Positions 1 to 5,454 of a stretch of 5,454 nt of DNA are shown here, one piece after another; the stretch's first letter is position 1; each line of letters starts with the position of its first letter. Under the pieces are notes generated by a model that was not told where the DNA came from, searched no databases, and worked only from the letters and a program-made list of their open reading frames with translations. Source of the stretch: Steroidobacteraceae bacterium (lineage in GTDB: Bacteria; Pseudomonadota; Gammaproteobacteria; Steroidobacterales; Steroidobacteraceae); the NCBI GenBank assembly GCA_023253235.1, contig JALRHE010000334.1, positions 1 through 5,454 of the forward strand, given 5' to 3'. The position numbers and the translations under genes were made by a program.

Positions 1-3000
1 AGTCACTCGGTTTCGTGCGCCTCGCGACGAGGGAATACACAGCCGGTACCACGAAGAGCGTTAAGAATACCGAGACGATAGTGCCGTAGAACACGACGAC
101 GCCGATGGGCGATCGCTGTTCGGCACCCGCGCCCGTCGCCAACAAGAAGGGGATGGCACCAAAGGCCGTACAGAGGCTCGTCATCAAGACGGGACGCAAG
201 CGCGTCACCGAGGCCTCGATGATGGCCTCGTGGAATTCCTTGCCACGGTCCCGCAACTGGTTGGCGAACTCGACGATCAGCACACCATTCTTGGCGGCGA
301 TACCGATCAACATGACAACGGCAATCTGACTGAAGATGTTGATGCTCATGCCGTGAACTTTGAGACCAAACACGGCGCCGAGCATGGCGAGCGGCACGGT
401 GACCATGATGATCGCCGGGTGCACGAAACTCTCGAATTGGGCGGCGAGAACGAGGAACACGATAACGACCGCAAAAAACAGCGTGATCCACAGCTGTCCA
501 CCACTACGGACGTAATCTGCAGACTCGCCGTCCCACATCAAGGTGGCACCCGCGGGCAGTTCCTTGCGCACGGTGTCTTCAAACCAATCGACCGCCTCAC
601 CCATGGTGTATTCCTCGGCGAGATCGGCGCGAATCTCGACGGCACGCAGGCGGTTGAATCGACTGAGTTCGGTCGCGCTCGCCGTTTCCGTCAATTTGAC
701 GATGCTCGACAACGGCAAAAGCTCACCGGTGCGATCCGAGCGAACCTGCAGGTTGGTGAGGTCCGTCGTCGTAGCGCGCTCATCCGGACGGCCCTGCAGC
801 ACGACGTTGTACTCGCGACCTCGATCGATGAAGGTCGTCACGATTCGCGATCCGAGCATGGTTTCGAGCGTACGTCCGACCGTTTGCAGTGAGACACCGA
901 GATCCGCGGCGCGATCGCGATCGATAGCGACTTTGATCTGGGGCTTGCGAGGACGGTAGTTGCTCTCGACACCGGTGAGACCCGGGTTCTTTTCGGCGAG
1001 TGCGACGAGTTGATCCGACCACTTCGCGAGACTTTCGTAATCCGGCCCGCCGATGACGGCTTGTACCGGTGAACCGAAACCGCCGCGCAGCGCACCCGGC
1101 AGGATGGCGGTGGCACGCACTCCGGCCAACGAACCGAGTTCCTTGCGCAACGCACCGGCGATGTCCTGCGCGGAGCGATCACGCTCATTCCACGGTTTGA
1201 GCACCATGATGACTCGCGCGGTCGTCACTTCACCGCCGCCGCCCCAACCACCAGGCACGCGCAGCGTGACGCGTTGGATATCACCGACCTCCATTTGTTT
1301 GTTGACGATCGCTTCGAGCTTGCGGCCGTATTCGGCGGTGTATTCGAAACTCGAGCCTTCAGGCGCCTGCAGCGTGATGAAGATGCGACCGACATCGGCA
1401 CTCGGCGCAAACTCCTCGGGAATGGCGCGGAAGGTCAGTACTCCGAGCAGACTCAGACCCAGCACCGAGCTGACGATCAACAGCGGGCGACGGTTGAGTT
1501 GTCGCAGACGTCGCTCGTAGATCTCTGCCAGATTCTTGAAGAAGCGCTCGACAGCTTGCGCGAATCGACCATGCTTCATGTCGCGCTCGGGCGGAAGGCG
1601 CGAGGCGAGCATGGGCGTGAGGGTCAAAGCGACGAGCGCCGAGAACAAGACGGCTGCAGCGAGCGTGAGACCGAATTCGCGGAACAAACGGCCGACGTCA
1701 CCGGGCAGGAACGAGATCGGCACGAACACGGCGACGAGCGTGAGCGTCGTGGCGATTACCGCGAAACCGATTTCACGGCTGCCACGGATGGCTGCCACCA
1801 TTTGTGGTTCGTCGAGTTCCGCGCGGCGATGGATATTCTCCAGCACCACGATCGAGTCATCGACCACGAGCCCGATGGCGAGCACGATGCCGAGCAAGGT
1901 CAGAACGTTAATGGAGTAGTCGAGCGCGTAAACCGCCATGAATCCGGCGATGACGGATACGGGAATGGTCACCGCGGGAATGATGGTCGTACGCAGTGTG
2001 CCGAGGAAGCCGTAGATCACGATCAGCACCGACACGAACGCGAAAATCACAGCGATCAAAACTTCGCGCAATGCCGCCTCGATCGCGACACCGTTGTCCA
2101 CGTTCACGACGATCGCAGCGCCTTCGGGCAAGTCGGCCTGGATACGATCGACCTCGGCGCGTACGCCTTGAACGAGTTCGAGCACGTTGGCTTTCGACTG
2201 CGCCTCGATACCGATGCCGACGCCAGCGCGACCGTTGGTGCGGAACAGGGAGCGATCATTCTCCGCTTCGAGACGAACTTGCGCGACTTCGCCAAGACGG
2301 ATCAGATGACCCTCTGGTCCTTTCCCGATGACCAGATTGCGGAAGTCATCTTCGTCGTCGAGTCCGACCTCCGTACGCAGCGAGAATTCGCGCTGGATCG
2401 ACTCGATACGACCTGCAGGCAATTCGATGTTCTCGCGGCGTAATGCCGATTCGATGTCGCTGACGGTGAGCGAACGCGCGGCGAGCGACTGACGATCGAT
2501 CCACACGCGCATGGCTGCGCGGCGCGCGCCATTGAGCGAGGCACGCGCGACACCCGGTACCGTGGACAAGCGATCGACGATGTATCGCTCGGCGTAATCG
2601 GTGACTTCGAGTTCGGTCATCTTCTCCGAGTTGAAACTCAGGAACATGACTGCTTCGGCAGTTGAATCGGATTTGGCGATCTGCGGCGGATCTGCCTCGG
2701 GCGGCAGCTGCTGCAGCACGCGCGAGATACGGTCGCGGATATCGTTGGCCGCCGCATCGATATCGCGCTCGACGTCGAATTCGATGCGGATGCTCGAGCG
2801 TTCGTCACGACTGTCCGATTCGATCTTCAGGACACCTTCGATGCCGGCGATACGATCTTCGATCACCTGGGTGATCTTGTTCTCGACCACGTTGGCTGAC
2901 GCGCCGCGATAGGTCGTTTCGATCGAGACGACCGGGCGGTTGATGTCTGGATACTCACGCAACGGCAATCGGTCGAGCGCGACGAGTCCGAAGATGACGA

Positions 3001-3061
3001 GCAGCGCACTCAACACCGTCGCAAAGACGGGACGACGAACGCAAAACTCGGAAATATTCAT
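1..3061 (-). CDS. RND efflux transporter permease subunit, HAE1/AcrB-like (3' end cut by window edge)
   Basis: This is the inner-membrane pump of a tripartite efflux system; the family uses the proton gradient to expel drugs and other amphiphilic compounds from periplasm or membrane. The frame is open from ATG at 3061 to the left edge: 1020 codons, no internal stop, close to full family length. It starts with the usual RND opening (MNISEFCVRRPVFATVL). The order is TM1 (about 9-29), a first periplasmic porter/docking region (about 40-330), TM2-TM6 (about 335-485), TM7 (about 525-545), a second periplasmic region (about 550-855), and TM8-TM12 (about 857-1010). Proton-relay residues are present: D401-D402 in GLVVDDSIVVLEN, K924 in AAKNGVLIVEF, and R954 and T961 in RLRPVLMTS, matching AcrB D407/D408, K940, R971 and T978. 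A Gly-rich segment with Trp (GGWGGGG, about 604-610) sits where AcrB has its switch loop. The start overlaps the adaptor stop and has no good Shine-Dalgarno, so translation is probably coupled. The substrate cannot be predicted. Confidence 0.96.
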   Translation of the reverse strand, partial: MNISEFCVRRPVFATVLSALLVIFGLVALDRLPLREYPDINRPVVSIETTYRGASANVVENKITQVIEDRIAGIEGVLKIESDSRDERSSIRIEFDVERDIDAAANDIRDRISRVLQQLPPEADPPQIAKSDSTAEAVMFLSFNSEKMTELEVTDYAERYIVDRLSTVPGVARASLNGARRAAMRVWIDRQSLAARSLTVSDIESALRRENIELPAGRIESIQREFSLRTEVGLDDEDDFRNLVIGKGPEGHLIRLGEVAQVRLEAENDRSLFRTNGRAGVGIGIEAQSKANVLELVQGVRAEVDRIQADLPEGAAIVVNVDNGVAIEAALREVLIAVIFAFVSVLIVIYGFLGTLRTTIIPAVTIPVSVIAGFMAVYALDYSINVLTLLGIVLAIGLVVDDSIVVLENIHRRAELDEPQMVAAIRGSREIGFAVIATTLTLVAVFVPISFLPGDVGRLFREFGLTLAAAVLFSALVALTLTPMLASRLPPERDMKHGRFAQAVERFFKNLAEIYERRLRQLNRRPLLIVSSVLGLSLLGVLTFRAIPEEFAPSADVGRIFITLQAPEGSSFEYTAEYGRKLEAIVNKQMEVGDIQRVTLRVPGGWGGGGEVTTARVIMVLKPWNERDRSAQDIAGALRKELGSLAGVRATAILPGALRGGFGSPVQAVIGGPDYESLAKWSDQLVALAEKNPGLTGVESNYRPRKPQIKVAIDRDRAADLGVSLQTVGRTLETMLGSRIVTTFIDRGREYNVVLQGRPDERATTTDLTNLQVRSDRTGELLPLSSIVKLTETASATELSRFNRLRAVEIRADLAEEYTMGEAVDWFEDTVRKELPAGATLMWDGESADYVRSGGQLWITLFFAVVIVFLVLAAQFESFVHPAIIMVTVPLAMLGAVFGLKVHGMSINIFSQIAVVMLIGIAAKNGVLIVEFANQLRDRGKEFHEAIIEASVTRLRPVLMTSLCTAFGAIPFLLATGAGAEQRSPIGVVVFYGTIVSVFLTLFVVPAVYSLVARRTKPSD
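3058..3061 (-). promoter_or_regulatory. ATGA stop/start overlap coupling adaptor and permease translation
   Basis: The adaptor stop codon TGA (3060-3058) and the permease start ATG (3061-3059) share bases in ATGA. The bases just upstream of the ATG (read on the minus strand: GGCAACGGCGCGCTC) contain no clear AGGAG-like element. Ribosomes finishing the adaptor are therefore the likely source of initiation on the permease. The overlap is directly visible; the coupling is inferred. Confidence 0.8.
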
Positions 3062-4131
3062 GAGCGCGCCGTTGCCGTCACGCGAACGCCATCGCGGATG
3101 CGCTGCATGCCTTCGACGATGAGGGTTTCGTTACCTTCGAGACCGCTTGTGACAGCGACACTGCCGGGTTCGCGTCCGCCGATGCTCACTTCACGGCGCT
3201 TCGCTTCGCCACCTTCGACTACGAAGACGTAGGTACGACCTTGTTCAGGTACCAATGCTTCTTCTGGGATCATCAAAGTCGGCTTTTCGGTACCGCGTAC
3301 GCGCACTTTCATGAAGAGGCCGGGTTTGATATCGCCGTTAGCATTCGGTAATTCAGCACGCACCGTGACCGAACGAGTCACCGGATCAACACGCGAGTCG
3401 ATGGCGCTGATCTTGCCGGCGAACACACGCTCACCTAAACCTTCAGCCACGGCTTCGACGGCGAGTCCAGGCTTGAGATCGTTGAGATAAGTCTGCGACA
3501 CAGAGAACTCGAGCTTGATGATCGAGGTATCGTCCAGCGTCGTGATGACACTGCCTGGGTTGACGAGACCGCCGAGCGAGACGCGACGAAAACCGGTACG
3601 TCCGGCGAAGGGCGCACGAATCACTGTATCTGCAAGTCGAGCTTTGGCAGCCGCGACGCGTGCCTCTCCCGTTTTGACGGCTGTTTCAAGTTGATCGAGT
3701 TGGGCTTTCGACAACGCTTGGGTCACCGACAGATCACGGCCGCGGTTGAACTGGTTGCGACTTTCGATCAAGTTGGCCTCGGCCTCAGCCAGCGCCGCCG
3801 CCGTTTGGGCGCGATCGAATTCGACGAGCACCGCACCGGCAGCAACCCGCTGCCCCTCGATGAAGCGAATGGCCGTGATGGTATTGGTCGATTTCGAGGT
3901 GACTTCGACCGATTCTTTGGCGAGCGCCGTGCCGACGGCTTCGATGACGACACCAAAGGAGCGTGTTTCCATCGAGCCCGTAATGACGGCCGGTGGGGCT
4001 CCGCCAGGACCGCCCGGACCGCCGAATCCGCCACCCGGCTGACCGCCACCCGGGGCGGGAGACTTGGAGCACGCAGTCAGCGCGAGAGTGACGGCGAGCA
4101 AAGTCAGTCGGAACCGGGTCACGGTAAGCAT
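3058..4131 (-). CDS. RND efflux periplasmic adaptor subunit (membrane fusion lipoprotein)
   Basis: This adaptor links an inner-membrane RND pump to an outer-membrane channel. I chose the ATG at 4131 (357 aa): it is preceded by AGCAGG nine bases upstream and places a classical lipoprotein signal at the N-terminus (basic R6/R8, hydrophobic stretch, lipobox L-T-A-C with Cys21). A TTG at 4152 would add seven residues but has a poor ribosome site. After Cys21 comes a Gly/Pro-rich linker (about 28-47). Then follow the first lipoyl half-motif (about 72-105, IEGQRVAAGAVLVEFD), an alpha-helical hairpin (about 107-168), the second lipoyl half (about 169-202, VIRAPFAGRTGFRRVSLGG), a beta-barrel domain (about 205-285, containing IDSRVDPVTRSVTVRAELPN) and a membrane-proximal domain to the end. 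This is the normal AcrA/MexA order. It is the first gene of a two-gene operon with the permease. Family assignment is firm; the exported substrate is unknown. Confidence 0.95.
   Translation of the reverse strand: MLTVTRFRLTLLAVTLALTACSKSPAPGGGQPGGGFGGPGGPGGAPPAVITGSMETRSFGVVIEAVGTALAKESVEVTSKSTNTITAIRFIEGQRVAAGAVLVEFDRAQTAAALAEAEANLIESRNQFNRGRDLSVTQALSKAQLDQLETAVKTGEARVAAAKARLADTVIRAPFAGRTGFRRVSLGGLVNPGSVITTLDDTSIIKLEFSVSQTYLNDLKPGLAVEAVAEGLGERVFAGKISAIDSRVDPVTRSVTVRAELPNANGDIKPGLFMKVRVRGTEKPTLMIPEEALVPEQGRTYVFVVEGGEAKRREVSIGGREPGSVAVTSGLEGNETLIVEGMQRIRDGVRVTATARS
3991..4050 (-). repeat. Low-complexity Gly/Pro-coding tract in the adaptor
   Basis: These 20 codons encode almost only glycine and proline (residues 28-47 of the adaptor, with imperfect GGP repeats). 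On the DNA level they appear as repeated GGN/CCN triplets. The tract lies directly after the lipidated cysteine, so it likely serves as a flexible tether between membrane anchor and folded domain. Such tracts easily change length by replication slippage, so related strains may differ here. Confidence 0.75.
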
Positions 4132-4140
4132 GATGAGAAG

Positions 4141-4146
4141 CCTGCT
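4141..4146 (-). promoter_or_regulatory. Ribosome binding site supporting the adaptor ATG start
   Basis: On the minus strand AGCAGG lies nine bases before ATG 4131. It is a modest Shine-Dalgarno match, but it favours this ATG over the in-frame TTG at 4152, which is preceded by CCGGGCATTC with no useful purine-rich element. Confidence 0.45.
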
Positions 4147-4208
4147 GATCAAAGAATGCCCGGCAATTCGGGGGGGCGGATTTTAGCCTATTCCCGACGC
4201 TCAGCGAG

Positions 4209-4238
4209 TCGGTAACCACCGCAGGGGTGTATTACCGA
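4209..4238. repeat. Imperfect inverted repeat / hairpin upstream of the efflux operon
   Basis: Arms TCGGTAA (4209-4215) and TTACCGA (4232-4238) are perfect reverse complements. Inside them CACC (4217-4220) can pair with GGTG (4226-4229), giving 11 base pairs with a small asymmetric internal loop and a 5-nt apical loop. It begins 17 bases after the dehydrogenase stop and about 80 bases before the adaptor ATG. It may be an RNA hairpin (3' end protection or factor-dependent termination of the dehydrogenase transcript) or a protein-binding operator controlling the efflux genes. No T-tract follows on either strand, so a standard intrinsic terminator is unlikely. Confidence 0.55.
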
Positions 4239-4254
4239 AACTTATGGCTGATGC

Positions 4255-5211
4255 TCAGACCACCCGGCCGCGCCGACCACCTTGGCGCCAGTCGACGATG
4301 TTGGCGGCGATTTCGTCGAGGCAGCGCTGCCGAGCTTCACGGGCTGCCCAAGCAGTATGTGGAGTCACGATGAGATTGGGCAGATCTTCGGCGAACAGCG
4401 GACTACCGGATACAGGCGGTTCTTCGGGAAGCACGTCGATCGCTGCGCCGCCTAGGCGACCGGCGCGCAGTGCCGCAGCGAGGGCATCGAGATCCACGAG
4501 CGCGCCACGGGCGGTATTGATCAGGATTGCATCGCGCTTCATGAGTGAGAGACGTCGGGCATCGAGTAGATGTCGGGTTTGCTCGGTCAAGGGGCAGTGC
4601 AGTGAGACGACATCCGCCTGCCGCAGCATGTCGTCGAGGTCGACTCGACCTGCTTGCGCAGCCTCACCCGGACGATTGGCGATCAGAACGTTCATGCCGA
4701 GCGCGCTTCGACAGGCATTGGCAAACGCCTGACCCAGCACGCCGTAACCCACGATACCGAGCGTTAGGCCGTGCAGCTCACGAACGGGATGAGTCAGCAG
4801 CGTGAAATGCTGGCTGCGTGACCATGTCCCGTCGATGGCCATTCGCGAGTACTCGCGCAAGCGATGTGTGAGCATCAGTAGTGTGCCGAGCGCGTGTTGC
4901 ACGACTGATACGGTGCAATAGTCACGGATATTGCATACGGCGATACCCCGCTCAGCCGCAGCGACGAGATCGATATTGTTCGTTCCCGTGGCCGAGAGTG
5001 CGATCAGTCGCAACTTCGGTGATGCCGCCATCACCTCGGCGGTGATTTTGAGCTTGTTGAGTAACACGATTTCGCAATCTCGTATGGCGTCGATGACGCC
5101 AGATTGCGGGGTGTTGGCCAGAAATCTCAGGCTAGGTGCGCTGGCCTGCAAGGTCCTCGGATCGAGATCACCGTCGTCGACGGTAGCGTAATCAAGGAAA
5201 ACAGCCGACAT
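4255..5211 (-). CDS. D-2-hydroxyacid dehydrogenase, glycerate/hydroxypyruvate reductase type
   Basis: This cytoplasmic NAD(P)-dependent oxidoreductase interconverts a 2-keto acid and its D-2-hydroxy acid; glycerate/hydroxypyruvate or glyoxylate are the likely substrates by resemblance, but the substrate is not proven. At 318 aa it has the usual family length. The N-terminal part of the catalytic domain carries the conserved SATGTNNIDL (about 73-82). A Rossmann domain follows with G155-Y-G157-V-L-G160. The catalytic trio is complete: R235 in INTARGALVD, E264 in DVLPEEPP, and H285 in VTPHTAW. After the second Rossmann strand there is N179-R180 where NAD-dependent relatives usually have an acidic residue, so NADPH use is possible. 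The ATG at 5211 fits the family start (MSAVFLDYATVDDGDLD); a GAGG element overlapping the upstream stop lies 11 bases before it. It follows the MaoC-like gene by 13 nt, suggesting co-transcription. Confidence 0.93.
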   Translation of the reverse strand: MSAVFLDYATVDDGDLDPRTLQASAPSLRFLANTPQSGVIDAIRDCEIVLLNKLKITAEVMAASPKLRLIALSATGTNNIDLVAAAERGIAVCNIRDYCTVSVVQHALGTLLMLTHRLREYSRMAIDGTWSRSQHFTLLTHPVRELHGLTLGIVGYGVLGQAFANACRSALGMNVLIANRPGEAAQAGRVDLDDMLRQADVVSLHCPLTEQTRHLLDARRLSLMKRDAILINTARGALVDLDALAAALRAGRLGGAAIDVLPEEPPVSGSPLFAEDLPNLIVTPHTAWAAREARQRCLDEIAANIVDWRQGGRRGRVV

Positions 5212-5224
5212 ACTCAGCGCAGCC

Positions 5225-5454
5225 TCAAAAGAAAAGCCGCATCACGGTTTCGGCGATGCATGCAGGTTTGGTGTCGCCTTCGATCTCGACTTGGTATTGC
5301 TCGGTGATTTGCAACACCGTCGGTGACACCGGTTCGACGGCCACCAGCGTGAAGCGACCGCGGATGCGCGAGTCGACGCGGACGGCATTCGGGAATCGTA
5401 GTTTATTGAGACGGTAATTGATCACGCTACGTACACCGGTTGCGTAGGGTTTGC
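5225..5454 (-). CDS. MaoC/NodN-like hotdog-fold dehydratase family protein, C-terminal part (5' end outside window)
   Basis: Only the last 75 or so codons are in the window; the frame is open to the right edge and the true start lies beyond it. The GTG at 5425 is internal and not a credible start. The sequence shows the C-terminal signature of the NodN-type MaoC branch: NYRLNKLRFPNAVRVDSRIR, followed by a beta-strand stretch (FTLVAVEPV), then VEIEGDTKPACIAETVMRLFF (5287-5228) before TGA. Family members are hotdog-fold enoyl-CoA hydratases or related acyl-thioester enzymes. The Asp/His catalytic segment would lie upstream and cannot be checked here, so activity is not shown. It is followed after 13 nt by the dehydrogenase gene on the same strand. 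A role in acyl-CoA metabolism is inferred from the family only. Confidence 0.8.
   Translation of the reverse strand, partial: KPYATGVRSVINYRLNKLRFPNAVRVDSRIRGRFTLVAVEPVSPTVLQITEQYQVEIEGDTKPACIAETVMRLFF

Larger units (their letters stand above)
4132..4254. other. Intergenic region between dehydrogenase and efflux operon
   Basis: These 123 bases hold no credible gene. They contain the inverted repeat at 4209-4238 and, on the minus strand, a TAAAAT hexamer (4185-4180) that could be a -10 element for the efflux operon. No good -35 hexamer lies 16-18 bases upstream of it, so the promoter remains only a possibility. No hairpin followed by a T-run, the hallmark of an intrinsic terminator, is seen on either strand. 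The gap is much larger than the other gene junctions here, so a separate promoter for the efflux operon is plausible. Confidence 0.5.

Noticed and set aside
230..959. Overlapping plus-strand open frames of 220 and 138 codons
   Set aside because: They are antisense to the second periplasmic region and later helices of the permease, show the same artefactual composition, and have no recognisable family features.
1274..2443. Long plus-strand open frame of 389 codons, antisense to the permease
   Set aside because: It lies wholly opposite a clearly conserved RND permease. Its translation is full of Asp, His, Glu and Arg without hydrophobic or domain structure, which is typical of the reverse complement of a GC-rich gene with strong codon bias.
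3991..4050. GGN/CCN triplet tract as a tandem repeat element or CRISPR-like array
   Set aside because: It is in frame, codes for a Gly/Pro linker, and lacks spaced direct repeats.
4132..4152. TTG at 4152 as start of the adaptor gene
   Set aside because: It adds seven residues before the signal peptide and has no good ribosome site, while ATG 4131 has AGCAGG nine bases upstream and gives a standard lipoprotein signal length.
4152..4168. Short imperfect hairpin (GAATTGC...GCATTC) followed by TTT on the minus strand as a terminator
   Set aside because: The stem is about six pairs with a bulge and the following T-run is only three or four bases, too weak to call.
3691..4215. Plus-strand open frame of 174 codons across the adaptor gene and intergenic region
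   Set aside because: It is antisense to the adaptor coding sequence, whose domain order is fully recognisable, and the product has no family resemblance.
5423..5425. GTG at 5425 as start of a 66-codon gene
   Set aside because: The frame continues upstream to the window edge with sequence that fits the MaoC/NodN-like family, so this GTG is an internal valine codon.

Overview
The window reads as an ordinary chromosomal stretch of a GC-rich Gram-negative bacterium. A tripartite-type RND efflux system and a lipoprotein adaptor require an outer membrane. The protein family resemblances and codon choice (ATC, GAT, TCG and CGA frequent) suggest Gammaproteobacteria, but the genus cannot be named from this sequence alone. 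All four recognisable genes lie on the minus strand, so they are transcribed from right to left.

Right end (5454 to 4255): the C-terminal part of a MaoC/NodN-like hotdog-fold protein enters from beyond the window. After 13 nt comes a complete D-2-hydroxyacid dehydrogenase of the glycerate/hydroxypyruvate reductase type. The tight spacing suggests one transcript. About 120 nt without a gene follow; they contain a clear inverted repeat (TCGGTAA...TTACCGA with a paired core) and are the likely place for a transcription boundary or for control of the next operon.

Left part (4131 to 1): a two-gene RND efflux operon. The first gene encodes a periplasmic adaptor (membrane fusion) lipoprotein. Its stop codon overlaps the start of the second gene by four bases (ATGA). 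The second gene encodes a 12-helix HAE1-type inner-membrane RND permease with the full proton-relay set (D401, D402, K924, R954, T961). I translated the permease codon by codon: it is open from its ATG to the left edge, 1020 codons, with no internal stop or frameshift, and it probably ends only a few bases beyond position 1. Adaptor and permease would form the inner-membrane and periplasmic parts of a drug/solute exporter; no outer-membrane channel gene and no regulator gene are in the window.

I saw no RNA genes, CRISPR arrays, insertion sequences or other mobile elements, and nothing that amounts to an undescribed system. The points most worth a second look are the intergenic inverted repeat, the Cys-Ser-Lys-Ser membrane-sorting signature of the adaptor, and an Asn where NAD-dependent relatives of the dehydrogenase usually carry an acidic residue.
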